Shown here: piece after piece, positions 18,516 to 26,678 of the stretch
How positions within the stretch are numbered: the stretch's first letter is position 1
How the letters are laid out: each line of letters begins with the position of its first letter
NCBI RefSeq assembly: GCF_023073355.1
Contig: NZ_JADPJI010000005.1
Location: 496,001 to 560,000, forward strand
Length of the DNA stretch: 64,000 nt
Direction of reading: 5' to 3'
Source of the DNA: Bradyrhizobium sp. 199
Lineage (GTDB): Bacteria; Pseudomonadota; Alphaproteobacteria; Rhizobiales; Xanthobacteraceae
The notes under the pieces: generated by a model
What the model saw: only the letters and a program-made list of their open reading frames with translations
What the model was told of the DNA's origin: nothing
The model's database searches: none
Made by a program: the position numbers and the translations under genes

Positions 18516-19439
18516 ATGACTTCAGCGGCCAATACCTCCGGGGCCTTGCCGGCATCGGTCGATGCGATGCTCGAACTCCTGACCTCGCGCGGCTATCTCG
18601 CCGAGCGGTCGCTGGCGACGGTGACATATCTCTCCCTGCGCATGGGCCGGCCGCTGTTTCTGGAAGGCGAAGCCGGTGTCGGCAAGACCGAGATTGCAAA
18701 AGTGCTCTCGGCGGCGCTGGGACGGAAGCTGATCCGCCTGCAATGCTACGAAGGGCTCGACGTCTCCTCAGCAGTCTATGAGTGGAACAGCGCCGCGCAG
18801 ATGATCGCGATCCGGATGGCCGAGGCCGCCGGCGACACCGATCGCGACCAGCTATCGAGCGACATCTTCGCCGACCGCTACATGATCAAGCGGCCGCTGC
18901 TGCAGGCGCTGGAGCCCGACGTTGCTGGGCCGCCGGTGCTGCTGATCGACGAGCTCGATCGCGCCGACGAGGCCTTCGAAGCTTACCTGCTCGAAATCCT
19001 CAGCGACTTCCAGGTGACGATTCCCGAATTCGGTACCGTCAAGGCGCCGAGCCCGCCCATCGTCATCATCACCTCCAACCGGACCCGTGAGATCCACGAC
19101 GCGCTGAAGCGGCGCTGTCTCTATCACTGGGTCGATTATCCCGCCGCCGAGCGGGAGCTCGCGATCGTCAAGTCGCGCGTCCCCGGCATTTCGGCCAAGC
19201 TGTCGCAGCAGGTGGTGCGCTTCGTCCAGGCGCTGCGCAACCAGGACTTCTACAAATCGCCTGGGGTCGCCGAGACCATCGACTGGGCCACCGCGCTGTC
19301 CGAGCTCGACGCCCGCTCGCTGACCCCGCAAGTGGTCGGCGACACGCTGGGCGCGCTGCTCAAGTACCAGGACGACATCACCCGGATGCAGGGCGACACC
19401 CTGCAGACGGTGCTGAAGGAAGCGACGAGCGAGAATTGA
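18516..19439 (+). CDS. coxD: MoxR-family AAA+ ATPase (CoxD-like)
   Basis: A 307-residue AAA+ protein with Walker A GEAGVGKTE, Walker B VLLIDELDRAD, sensor-1 region VIITSNRTREIHDALKRRC and a C-terminal lid domain. In Oligotropha CoxD is a membrane-associated ATPase chaperone needed for sulfuration and assembly of the Mo-Cu site of CO dehydrogenase. Here it pairs with the VWA protein CoxE downstream, the usual MoxR/VWA arrangement. Assignment is by family plus operon position. Confidence 0.9.
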   Translation: MTSAANTSGALPASVDAMLELLTSRGYLAERSLATVTYLSLRMGRPLFLEGEAGVGKTEIAKVLSAALGRKLIRLQCYEGLDVSSAVYEWNSAAQMIAIRMAEAAGDTDRDQLSSDIFADRYMIKRPLLQALEPDVAGPPVLLIDELDRADEAFEAYLLEILSDFQVTIPEFGTVKAPSPPIVIITSNRTREIHDALKRRCLYHWVDYPAAERELAIVKSRVPGISAKLSQQVVRFVQALRNQDFYKSPGVAETIDWATALSELDARSLTPQVVGDTLGALLKYQDDITRMQGDTLQTVLKEATSEN

Positions 19440-19462
19440 CGTGGGTGCGTCATAACGACCCC

Positions 19463-19563
19463 GTCATGCCAGCGCGCGCGTAGCGCGAGCCCGGATCCGT
19501 CGGGCCGCGGAGTTGGTGCATCAACGGATTCCGGGCTCACGCCAAGGGGCGCGCCGGAACGAC
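19463..19563. repeat. Palindromic intergenic repeat, family 1 variant
   Basis: Located between coxD and coxE. It starts GTCATGCCAGCGCGCGCGTAG and ends GGCGCGCCGGAACGAC, with internal inverted segments CCCGGATCCGT and ACGGATTCCGGG. It is longer and more diverged than the copies with the XhoI-like core. It sits inside an otherwise compact operon, so it may affect transcript stability there. Confidence 0.75.
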
Positions 19564-19581
19564 GGCTGAGAGTGTACAACC

Positions 19582-20784
19582 ATGGCCATCAACCATCTTG
19601 CCCCCGAGCAGACCGAGCAGTTCGCCGACAACATCGTCGGCTTCGCCCGCGCGCTGCGTTCGGCGGGCATGCCGGTCGGGCCGGGCGCCGTCATCGACGC
19701 CATGAGTGCGCTCCAGGTGATCGACATCGGTAACCGCGCCGACGTCTTCGCCACGCTGGAGGCGATCTTCGTCAAGCGCCACGAGCATGCGCTGATCTTC
19801 AAGCAGGCCTTCAACCTGTTCTTCCGCGCCTCCGAGGAATGGAAGCACATGCTGGACTCGGTGCCGCTGCCGGACCAGGCCAAGAAGAAGCCGCAGGCCG
19901 GCTCGCGCCGCGTGCAGGAGGCGATGTCGAAGCCGCGCATGACGGAGACGCCGCAGCATCAGGAGCAGGATCTGCGCTTGTCGGTCTCCGACAGGGAAAT
20001 CCTTCAGAAGAAGGATTTTGCGCAGATGAGCGCCGCCGAGATCACCGAGGCGCTGCGTGCCGTCGAGCGGATGCGGCTGCCGCAGGCCGAACTCCTGACG
20101 CGCCGGCACCGGCCCGAGCCGCGCGGGCTTCGTCTCGATTTGCGCCGCACGCTGCGTGCATCGTTGCGCACCGGCGGCGACATCATCGACATCCATCGGC
20201 TCGGGCGGATCGAGAAGCCGGCGCCGATCGTGGCGCTGCTCGACATCTCGGGTTCGATGAGCGAGTACACCCGCCTGTTCCTGCATTTCCTCCATTCCAT
20301 CGGCGATGCGCGCAAGCGCGTTTCGGTGTTCCTGTTCGGCACCCGTCTCACCAACGTCACCCGCGCGCTGCGCCAGCGCGATCCGGATGAGGCGCTGGCG
20401 AGCTGCTCGGCCTCCGTAGAGGACTGGGCCGGCGGCACGCGGATCTCGGCTTCGCTACACAACTTCAACAAATTGTGGGCGCGGCGCGTGCTGAGCCAGG
20501 GCGCCATCGTGCTGCTGATCTCGGACGGGCTGGAACGGGAGGCCGATTCCAAGCTTGCCTTCGAGATGGACCGGCTGCACCGCTCGTGCCGGCGGCTGAT
20601 CTGGCTCAACCCGCTCTTGCGGTTCGGCGGGTTCGAGGCCAAGGCGCAGGGCATCAAAATGATGCTCCCGCACGTTGACGAATTCCGTCCGGTACATAAT
20701 TTGAGTTCGATCCAGGAGCTGATCACGACGCTCTCCCGGCCGCTGCCGCCGCATCACCGCAGCCTGATCCGCTCTGCAGCTTGA
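19582..20784 (+). CDS. coxE: VWA domain protein (CoxE-like)
   Basis: A 400-residue protein of the CoxE/VWA family. The C-terminal half carries the metal-ion-dependent adhesion site DISGSMSEYTR, followed by FGTRLTNVTRALR and ISDGLERE, matching the VWA fold. The N-terminal half is helical and charged. Together with CoxD it forms an ATPase/VWA chaperone pair implicated in inserting copper into CO dehydrogenase in Oligotropha. A repeat element separates coxD from coxE, but the order is conserved. Confidence 0.9.
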   Translation: MAINHLAPEQTEQFADNIVGFARALRSAGMPVGPGAVIDAMSALQVIDIGNRADVFATLEAIFVKRHEHALIFKQAFNLFFRASEEWKHMLDSVPLPDQAKKKPQAGSRRVQEAMSKPRMTETPQHQEQDLRLSVSDREILQKKDFAQMSAAEITEALRAVERMRLPQAELLTRRHRPEPRGLRLDLRRTLRASLRTGGDIIDIHRLGRIEKPAPIVALLDISGSMSEYTRLFLHFLHSIGDARKRVSVFLFGTRLTNVTRALRQRDPDEALASCSASVEDWAGGTRISASLHNFNKLWARRVLSQGAIVLLISDGLEREADSKLAFEMDRLHRSCRRLIWLNPLLRFGGFEAKAQGIKMMLPHVDEFRPVHNLSSIQELITTLSRPLPPHHRSLIRSAA

Positions 20785-20794
20785 GAGGCCACCC

Positions 20795-21118
20795 ATGCTC
20801 GATCGCGACGAGGATATCCTGAAGGCGGCCGAAGACTGGCAGAAGGCGGGCCATGGCGTCGCGCTGGCGACGGTCGTGGAGACCTGGGGCTCGGCGCCGC
20901 GCCCGGCCGGCTCGAGCCTCGTCATCAACGACGAGGGCACGTTCCTGGGCTCGGTCTCCGGCGGCTGCGTCGAGGGCGCCGTGGTCACCGAGGCCATGGA
21001 CGTGATCCAGAGCGGCAAGCCGCGCATGCTTGAGTTTGGAGTCGCGGATGAGACCGCCTGGAATGTCGGGCTGTCCTGCGGCGGCACCATCCGCGTCTTC
21101 GTCGAGAAGGTCGGTTAG
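20795..21118 (+). CDS. XdhC/CoxF family protein, N-terminal type
   Basis: A 107-residue protein covering only the XdhC/CoxI N-terminal domain: GVALATVVETWGSAPRPAGSSLVI, then GSVSGGCVEGAVV with the conserved Cys, and FGVADETAWNVGLSCGGTI. XdhC proteins bind molybdenum cofactor and help its sulfuration and insertion. The C-terminal Rossmann domain is encoded by the separate next gene, so the usual two-domain protein is split here. The stop is two bases before the next start. Confidence 0.88.
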   Translation: MLDRDEDILKAAEDWQKAGHGVALATVVETWGSAPRPAGSSLVINDEGTFLGSVSGGCVEGAVVTEAMDVIQSGKPRMLEFGVADETAWNVGLSCGGTIRVFVEKVG

Positions 21119-21120
21119 CC

Positions 21121-21822
21121 GTGAAACTTGAAATTTTGCACGAGCTCAACGCCGAGCGGGCCGCGCGCCAGCCGGCGATCCTGGTGACGGACACCGAGAG
21201 CGGCGAGCAGCGCCTGGTGAAGGCCAGGGACTTCGCCAGGGATCCGCTGCGCGCCGAGTTGGACAAGCAGCTTCGCATGGGCAAGAGCGCCAGCGTCGAA
21301 GCCGGCGGCAAGAAGCTATTCCTCAACGTCTACGCGCCGACCGCAAAGCTCGTCATCGTCGGTGCGGTCCATATCAGCCAGGCCTTGGCGCCGCTGGCGC
21401 GCTCGCTCGGCTACGACGTCACCGTGGTCGATCCGCGCACGGCATTTGCGAGCCCCGAACGCTTTCCCGATATTCCGCTGGTGGCCGAATGGCCGGACAC
21501 CGCGCTGCCGCCGCTCAATGTCGATGCCTACACGGCCTTCGTCGCAGTGACGCACGATCCCAAGATCGACGATCCCGCGCTGTTGCACGCCTTCGAGCGC
21601 AATTGCTTCTATATCGGCGCGCTCGGGTCCCGGAAGACGCACGCCAAGCGCGGCGACCGGCTGCGGACGCAGGGCGCCAGGGAAAGCGATATCGCGCGCA
21701 TTCACGCGCCCATCGGGCTTGCGATCGGCGCGGTCTCTCCGTCCGAGATCGCCGTGTCGATCATGGCCGAGATCACGGCGGTGCTTCGGCTCCCTCCCAA
21801 GGAAAAAGAAGAAGCCGCATGA
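21121..21822 (+). CDS. XdhC family protein, Rossmann-domain type
   Basis: A 233-residue protein with a GTG start. The C-terminal two thirds are the XdhC Rossmann domain: KLVIVGAVHISQALAPLA, VTVVDPRTAF, then the late family motif IGALGSRKTHAKR and IHAPIGLAIGAVSPSEIAVSI. The first 80 residues are a CoxF-like domain. It presumably acts with the preceding protein in molybdenum cofactor maturation. Its stop overlaps the start of the next gene (ATGA), so expression is coupled. Confidence 0.88.
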   Translation: MKLEILHELNAERAARQPAILVTDTESGEQRLVKARDFARDPLRAELDKQLRMGKSASVEAGGKKLFLNVYAPTAKLVIVGAVHISQALAPLARSLGYDVTVVDPRTAFASPERFPDIPLVAEWPDTALPPLNVDAYTAFVAVTHDPKIDDPALLHAFERNCFYIGALGSRKTHAKRGDRLRTQGARESDIARIHAPIGLAIGAVSPSEIAVSIMAEITAVLRLPPKEKEEAA

Positions 21823-23423
21823 AGTTCGGACCGGCCAGCCCCAGGGATGCGATCGGCGGGGTGACCGTCCACACCCTTCGTCAGGGATCGCTGGTGCTGA
21901 AGAAGGGCACGACGATCGGCCCGGCCGAGGTCGAAGCGCTCGAACGTGCCGGCATCAAGGACATCGTGGTGGTGCGCATGGAGGCGGGCGACGTGTCCGA
22001 GGACGTTGCGGCCGCCAGCATCGCGCTTGCCGTCGGCGGCGAGGGCATCCATGTCGAGCGCGCCTTCACCGGCCGCGCCAACCTGTTCGCCGCGCGCCCG
22101 GGCGTGCTGGTGATCGACCGCGCCGCGGTCGACCGCATCAACAACATCGACGAGGCGATCACCTTTGCGACCCTCGCCGCCTACAAGCCGGTGGTCGAAG
22201 GCGAGATGGTCGGCACCGTCAAGATCATTCCGTTCGGCGTAGGAGGCAAGTTGCGCGATGCCGCGGTGAGGGCTGCCGGCAAGGACGTGCTCAGAATCGC
22301 GCCTTACGTGATTCAGCGCGTCGGCGTGGTCTCGACCCTGCTGCCGGGCCTGTCCACCAAGGTGATCGACAAGACGCTCCGTGTCACCGCCGAGCGGCTC
22401 GCGCCGGCCGGCGCCAGCATCGTCGCCGAGCGGCGTGTTCCTCATGAGGAGCAGGCGCTATCGGCCGCGATCAAGGAGCTGCTCGGGCTGGGCGCCGAAC
22501 TCGTCATCGTGTTCGGGGCCTCCGCGATCGCCGATCGCCGCGACGTCATCCCGGCCGCCGTCACCGGCATCGGCGGCGAGATCGAGCATTTCGGTATGCC
22601 GGTCGATCCCGGCAATCTGCTGCTGATTGCTCGCGCCGGCAATGTGCCGGTGCTGGGCGCGCCGGGCTGCGCGCGCTCGCCGGTCGAGAACGGGTTTGAC
22701 TGGGTCCTGATGCGGCTCCTCGCCGGCATCAAGGTGACGCGGTCCGAGCTGATGGGCATGGGTGTCGGCGGGCTCCTGATGGAGATCGTCACGCGCCCGC
22801 AACCGCGCGCCAAGCCCGAGACCGAGGGCAACAGCAAGGTGGCAGCCATCGTGCTCGCGGCTGGCCGTTCGACCCGGATGGGCGGGCCGAACAAGCTGCT
22901 GGCCGAACTCGACGGCAAGAAGCTGGTGCGGATCGCGACCGAGCAGGCGCTGGCCTCCAGGGCATCCGAGGTGATCGTGGTCACCGGCCACCAGACGGAG
23001 CTGGTGGAGCAGGCGCTGCAGGGCCTCAACGTGAAGTTCGTTAGAAATCCGGATTTCGCCGGGGGTATTGCGAATTCAGTTAAAGCCGGCATCGCCGCCG
23101 TGCCGGAAGCCTGCGACGGGGCCCTGGTCTGTCTCGGCGACATGCCGCTGATCGATGCCGACCTGATCAACCGCCTTATCGACGGCTTTGCGCCGGACCG
23201 CGGCAACCTCATCGTCGTACCCGTCAGCGAAGGTCGCCGCGGCAATCCCGTGCTGTGGTCGCGCCGCTTCTTCAAAGAGCTGATGACGCTCGACGGTGAT
23301 ATCGGCGCGCGGCATCTGATCGCAAAGCACACGGAGGCGGTCGCCGAAGTGCCGGTGGATGGCGAGAGCGCCTTCCTCGACATCGACACGCCGCAGGCGC
23401 TGGAAGCCGCAAGAGGCGGATGA
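21819..23423 (+). CDS. MoeA-like molybdopterin-binding / MobA-like nucleotidyltransferase fusion
   Basis: A 534-residue two-domain protein. Residues 1-330 are a MoCF_biosynth-type molybdopterin-binding domain (HTLRQGSLVLKKGTTIG at the start; ELVIVFGASAIADRRDVIP in the binding region). From about residue 340 a MobA/MocA nucleotidyltransferase domain begins AAIVLAAGRSTRMGGPNKLLAEL and continues with CLGDMPLIDADLI. MocA-type enzymes attach CMP to molybdopterin, giving the cytosine dinucleotide cofactor used by CoxL-type hydroxylases. The ATG at 21819 overlaps the preceding stop. The last gene of the cox-like operon. Confidence 0.88.
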   Translation: MKFGPASPRDAIGGVTVHTLRQGSLVLKKGTTIGPAEVEALERAGIKDIVVVRMEAGDVSEDVAAASIALAVGGEGIHVERAFTGRANLFAARPGVLVIDRAAVDRINNIDEAITFATLAAYKPVVEGEMVGTVKIIPFGVGGKLRDAAVRAAGKDVLRIAPYVIQRVGVVSTLLPGLSTKVIDKTLRVTAERLAPAGASIVAERRVPHEEQALSAAIKELLGLGAELVIVFGASAIADRRDVIPAAVTGIGGEIEHFGMPVDPGNLLLIARAGNVPVLGAPGCARSPVENGFDWVLMRLLAGIKVTRSELMGMGVGGLLMEIVTRPQPRAKPETEGNSKVAAIVLAAGRSTRMGGPNKLLAELDGKKLVRIATEQALASRASEVIVVTGHQTELVEQALQGLNVKFVRNPDFAGGIANSVKAGIAAVPEACDGALVCLGDMPLIDADLINRLIDGFAPDRGNLIVVPVSEGRRGNPVLWSRRFFKELMTLDGDIGARHLIAKHTEAVAEVPVDGESAFLDIDTPQALEAARGG

Positions 23424-23439
23424 TGCGGCCGTAGTGCCG

Positions 23440-23528
23440 GTAGGGTGGGGAAAGGCGCAATGCGCCGTGCCCGCCATCTCTGCGCACGGTGATCTGCAAT
23501 GATGGGCACGCTCCGCTTTGCCCAACCT
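23440..23528. repeat. Intergenic repeat, family 3
   Basis: Contains GTAGGGTGGGGAAAGGCGCAATGCGCCGTGCCC and, in opposite orientation, GGGCACGCTCCGCTTTGCCCAACC. The inverted ends frame a roughly 90-base element between the cox-like operon and the DUF4189 gene. A related but distinct element may occur at 57117-57225 (GGTGGATTGGCG... and ...CTAACCCACC). Confidence 0.6.
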
Positions 23529-23629
23529 GCGGCACTTTCCCCATCATCCCATTCCAACCACCCGTTCACCATCTGGAAACGACCGGCGCTTACAGTGCCT
23601 CCACCTACCTTGGGGGGAGGGGTTTTTCC

Positions 23630-24019
23630 ATGGCTTCGAATGTCGTCGCGCGCCGTTGCGCGATGTTTTGCTTTGTCTTGTCAGTTGCCGTCACGGGCGC
23701 ACGTTACATCACCGAAGCCCACGCCGCCGGTGCCATCGCGGTCGGCAAGTGCGGCGCCTATGGCCAGGCTTTTGATTACGGCGCCGAACACGAAGCGCGT
23801 GCCGCGGCACAAAAGCAATGCAAGGGCGATTGCACGACGGTGACGATGAAGCGCGCCTGCGCTGCGATGTCGGTCGATCTCGCCAATCCCTGCGGCGCCT
23901 ATGGCTATGCCGTCAAGCCGAAGATCTCGGCCTCCCTCAACGCCGCCACGCGTGAGTGCTACAAATTCGGCGGCAAGGAATGCGTGATCCGCGCCTGGGC
24001 CTGCGACGCGAAAGGCTAA
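23630..24019 (+). CDS. Secreted Cys-rich protein, DUF4189-like
   Basis: A 129-residue precursor with a signal peptide (hydrophobic core FCFVLSVAVTGA, cut near AHA). The mature part resembles DUF4189: GAIAVGKCGAYGQAFDYG, repeated alanine-rich helix AARAAAQKQC, and six or more Cys residues in C-x3-C type spacing that could form disulfides in the periplasm. The start at MASNVV follows a GGGGGGAGGGG stretch. Function unknown. Confidence 0.7.
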   Translation: MASNVVARRCAMFCFVLSVAVTGARYITEAHAAGAIAVGKCGAYGQAFDYGAEHEARAAAQKQCKGDCTTVTMKRACAAMSVDLANPCGAYGYAVKPKISASLNAATRECYKFGGKECVIRAWACDAKG

Positions 24020-24030
24020 ATTCTCTTGCT

Positions 24031-24110
24031 GTCAATCCGCGGCGATGCGTAGCATCGAACCCGGAATCTCGAGATTCCGGGTTCGGTCCGTTGGACCGCC
24101 CCGGAATGAC
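24031..24110. repeat. Palindromic intergenic repeat, family 1
   Basis: Copy between the DUF4189-like gene and the DUF2000 gene, with the core GGAATCTCGAGATTCC and a terminal GCCCCGGAATGAC. The left end is GTCAATCCGCGGCG, slightly diverged from GTCATTCCGGGGC. It ends 15 bases before the DUF2000 start codon. Confidence 0.8.
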
Positions 24111-24124
24111 GGTGGAAGGAAAAG

Positions 24125-24535
24125 ATGCAGTTCGACACCAAGATCGCGGTCGTGATCCGCACGGATCTTCAGGCCTGGCAGAAGCTCAACGTCGCGGCCT
24201 TCCTCACCAGCGGCATCGCCGCGGCTTTTCCCGAATGCATCGGCGAAGCCTATGAAGACGCCTCGGGCACGGAATATCATGCGCTGATCGGCCAACCGAT
24301 CCTGATTTATGGCGCCGACGGTCCGGCGTTGTCGCGCGCGCTGGACCGTGCGCTCGCGCGCAACGTCAAGCCGGCCGTCTATACCGAGGACATGTTTAGC
24401 ACCACGCACGACGCCGCCAATCGCGAGGTGGTGAGGGCAGTGGCGCGCACGGATCTCAATCTCGTCGGCATCGCCATGCGCGCCGAGCGCAAGGTGATCG
24501 ACAAGATCGTTGATGGGCTGAAGTTTCACAGCTAA
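24125..24535 (+). CDS. DUF2000 family protein
   Basis: A 136-residue cytoplasmic protein of the DUF2000 family: start FDTKIAVVIRTDLQAWQKLNVAAFL, central EYHALIGQPILIYGA, and a C-terminal NLVGIAMRAERKVIDKIVDGLKF. DUF2000 proteins have a peptidyl-tRNA hydrolase-like fold in known structures, but a role has not been shown. The ATG at 24125 follows a GGAAGGAAAAG ribosome site, which lies just after a palindromic repeat. Confidence 0.8.
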   Translation: MQFDTKIAVVIRTDLQAWQKLNVAAFLTSGIAAAFPECIGEAYEDASGTEYHALIGQPILIYGADGPALSRALDRALARNVKPAVYTEDMFSTTHDAANREVVRAVARTDLNLVGIAMRAERKVIDKIVDGLKFHS

Positions 24536-24661
24536 CGAAGGTGCTGGTTGGTTTCACCTCTCCCGCTTGCGGGAGGGGTCGGCGTGAAGCGTTTGGAGCG
24601 GGCTTTCTCCGCTTTGGAACTATTCCAGCGCCGAAACCCCTTCCCATGCGCGGCTTGTGCG

Positions 24662-25075
24662 TCAACCCGGCGGCATGCCGTCGAACTTTGTCAGGCCGAG
24701 GGCGAGCGGATCCCAGTCATATCCGCGCGCGGCATAGGTCACGACCTGCGGCTTGTAGCGGGTGGGCTCGTCGAGGCTTCCGGCACGGATGGTGAAGACG
24801 TCGGGCTGGGCCGCGAAGGTCATGTAAACGGATACGCCGCATTGCGTGCAGAAGCCGCGCGTCTTCACTTTGCCGTTGTCGGCGACCATGTCCCAACGCT
24901 TCGCTTCGCCGGTCAGCGTAACGCCGGCGCGCGCGAAGCTGGCGTAGGAGCCATGGCCGCTGCCGCTTTCCCGCTGGCAGTCGCGGCATTGGCAGTGATT
25001 GCTGAACAGGGGCTCGCCGGCAATCGAATAGCGGATCGCGCCGCAGGCGCAGCCGCCGGTATAGGGCTTGTCCAT
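24662..25075 (-). CDS. GFA family protein (glutathione-dependent formaldehyde-activating-like)
   Basis: A 137-residue GFA/CENP-V family protein with zinc-binding Cys pattern: GGCACGAIRYSI, CQCRDCQRESG and RGFCTQCGVSVYM. The family includes an enzyme that speeds the formaldehyde-glutathione reaction, but most members have unknown substrates. It is the third gene of an ArsR / SRPBCC / GFA unit on the minus strand. Confidence 0.85.
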   Translation of the reverse strand: MDKPYTGGCACGAIRYSIAGEPLFSNHCQCRDCQRESGSGHGSYASFARAGVTLTGEAKRWDMVADNGKVKTRGFCTQCGVSVYMTFAAQPDVFTIRAGSLDEPTRYKPQVVTYAARGYDWDPLALGLTKFDGMPPG

Positions 25076-25087
25076 CGCGATCCCTCC

Positions 25088-25552
25088 TTACTTGTCTTCG
25101 CCGGAGATGGCATCGAGCCGCTGCAGCACCTTGACCCAGCCGTCGCTCATGTTGCGATAAGCGGTATCGTTCTTTGGCGTCGCGAAGCCCGAATGCACCA
25201 CGCGCACGCGCGTCCCTGCTTCGACCGGCGTGAGAAACCAGGTGACGACGGTATCGAGCGCCGAGCCGTAGCCGGCGTTACTCTCGTCGCCGCCCTTCCA
25301 GGCGTAGGCGAAGCGTCGGTTCGGCACGACCTCCAGAACGCGGCAATGGATCGTGCCATCCCACGCGCCGGCCGGATTGGTCTTGAACGTGAAATTGTTG
25401 CCTTCGACGGCTTCGAAGCCGATCGGCGGCATCAGCCAGCGCGCAATGAGCTGGGCGCTGGTCAACGCCTTCCAGATCGTCGCGGTAGCGTGAGGGAAGA
25501 CCTCGTCGACGACGATGTCTTGAGTTTGGACTTTGGAAGCAACTGCACTCAC
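25088..25552 (-). CDS. SRPBCC (AHSA1-like) protein
   Basis: A 154-residue AHSA1-type SRPBCC protein: DIVVDEVFPHATATIWKALTSAQLIARWLMPP at the start and GSALDTVVTWFLTPVEAGTRVRVVHSGF in the middle. Such proteins fold as a hydrophobic-ligand cup. The start is GTG at 25552, overlapping the stop of the ArsR regulator (GTGA), a very common ArsR-SRPBCC pairing in alphaproteobacteria. Ligand unknown. Confidence 0.88.
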   Translation of the reverse strand: MSAVASKVQTQDIVVDEVFPHATATIWKALTSAQLIARWLMPPIGFEAVEGNNFTFKTNPAGAWDGTIHCRVLEVVPNRRFAYAWKGGDESNAGYGSALDTVVTWFLTPVEAGTRVRVVHSGFATPKNDTAYRNMSDGWVKVLQRLDAISGEDK

Positions 25553-25884
25553 TGATCGATCTCCTTCAAGAGGTCACGCAGATTCTGGAAGCGCTCGCGC
25601 CAGAACACGCCGTAATGGTCCATCCAGGTGACCAGCGGCTCGAGCCCTTGCGGTGCGGCGCGGTAATAGACGTTGCGGCCCTCGGCACGCTCGGCGACGA
25701 GGCCGGCCTGCTTCAGGGACTTCAGGTGCTGCGAGATCGCGCCCTGGGTCACGCCGCTGCCGCGGGTGAGCTCGGCGACGCTGATCTCCTTGCTCTCGAA
25801 GACACGCTCGAACACGGCGCGCCGGGTCGGGTCGGCGAGGGCGCGCATCACGGTGGTGATGGCATTTGGGGCGGCATCGGTCAT
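25549..25884 (-). CDS. ArsR family transcriptional regulator
   Basis: A 111-residue winged-helix repressor: ALADPTRRAVFERVFESKEISVAELTRGSGVTQGAISQHLKSLKQAGLVAERAEGRNVYYR. No Cys metal site is visible, as expected for the subgroup that controls SRPBCC genes. It heads a three-gene operon and probably regulates it; a 16-base inverted repeat lies 18 bases upstream of its start. Confidence 0.9.
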   Translation of the reverse strand: MTDAAPNAITTVMRALADPTRRAVFERVFESKEISVAELTRGSGVTQGAISQHLKSLKQAGLVAERAEGRNVYYRAAPQGLEPLVTWMDHYGVFWRERFQNLRDLLKEIDQ

Positions 25885-25902
25885 GCCGTTTCAATTAGCC
25901 AA

Positions 25903-25918
25903 GACTAATTCATTAGTC
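25903..25918. promoter_or_regulatory. Putative ArsR operator
   Basis: Inverted repeat GACTAAT-TC-ATTAGTC with perfect 7-base arms in an A/T-rich patch 19 bases upstream of the arsR-type start. A second, partial copy (ACTAATTCGTTGATAC) follows at about 25923-25938. Placement suggests autoregulation. Confidence 0.65.
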
Positions 25919-25963
25919 AATACTAATTCGTTGATACTTGTAAGAGTGCGCCTGGCTTGACTA

Positions 25964-25981
25964 TGACTGACTAGTCAGTCA
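25964..25981. promoter_or_regulatory. Putative TetR operator, perfect 18-bp palindrome
   Basis: TGACTGACTAGTCAGTCA is a perfect palindrome ending 10 bases before the TetR start codon. The sequence matches the style of operators bound by TetR-family efflux regulators. It probably mediates autoregulation and control of the downstream efflux operon. Confidence 0.75.
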
Positions 25982-25991
25982 TATTTTGGGG

Positions 25992-26678
25992 ATGATAAAG
26001 AGATCAAACAAGTCGGCCAACCCGTCAGCAGAGAGCGGGGGGCATACGTCCGCAGCCCAGCGCGAGCTGCCTGTGTCGAACCGCACTGCGCGCGCGCAGG
26101 AACGGCGCGCGGCCATCGTAGAGGCGGCGATGGAAGAGTTCATCGCGCGGGGCTTCGCTGCAACGCGCCTCGACGACATCGCCAAGCGCGCCGGCGTCGC
26201 CAAGGGCACGATCTACCTGCACTTCAAGGACAAGGAATCGATGTTCGAGGAGCTGGTGCGCATCGTGATCGTGCCTGTCGTGGCTCGGCTGACCGCGCTG
26301 CCGCCGCCGACGGGCTCGGTACGCGACCTCGTCGAGGGCTTTGCCAGCAACTTTCTGAAAGAGATCATCGGTACCAGGCGCGGCGATCTGGTGCGCCTGA
26401 TCGTGGCGGAGGGGCCGCGCTTTCCTTCCGTTGCCGATTTCTACTACCGCGAGGTCGTCTCCCGCGGGATGGCCGCCATGCGTGGGCTGATCGAACTCGG
26501 CATCGCCCGCGGCGAGATCCAGCAGAAAAACCTTGCGAGCTATCCGCAGATCCTGGTTGCGCCCGCGATGATCGCAGTGATCTGGCAGAGCCTGTTTGCG
26601 CGGCATGCGCCGCTGGACGCGCAGGAGATGCTGCGCGTCCATCTCGATTTGATTTTTGGCGAACGGAGGACGACATGA
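25992..26678 (+). CDS. TetR family transcriptional regulator
   Basis: A 228-residue repressor. The N-terminal helix-turn-helix reads ARAQERRAAIVEAAMEEFIARGFAATRLDDIAKRAGVAKGTIYLHFKDKESMFEEL, textbook TetR. The C-terminal part resembles the regulators of YbhGFSR-type exporters. Translation starts at the ATG at 25992, ten bases after a perfect palindrome. The stop overlaps the next start (ATGA), so it heads and probably controls the efflux operon. The inducer is unknown. Confidence 0.92.
   Translation: MIKRSNKSANPSAESGGHTSAAQRELPVSNRTARAQERRAAIVEAAMEEFIARGFAATRLDDIAKRAGVAKGTIYLHFKDKESMFEELVRIVIVPVVARLTALPPPTGSVRDLVEGFASNFLKEIIGTRRGDLVRLIVAEGPRFPSVADFYYREVVSRGMAAMRGLIELGIARGEIQQKNLASYPQILVAPAMIAVIWQSLFARHAPLDAQEMLRVHLDLIFGERRTT

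Noticed and set aside
21489..21818. Upstream extension of the MoeA/MobA-like gene
   Set aside because: It overlaps the XdhC Rossmann gene in another frame and has no similarity to molybdopterin-binding proteins; the ATG at 21819 overlapping the previous stop is the natural start.
24541..24600. Hairpin CCTCTCCCGC/GCGGGAGGGG downstream of the DUF2000 gene as a terminator
   Set aside because: There is a stable stem but no T-tract on either side, and it resembles a fragment of a dispersed repeat, so it is not listed as a terminator.
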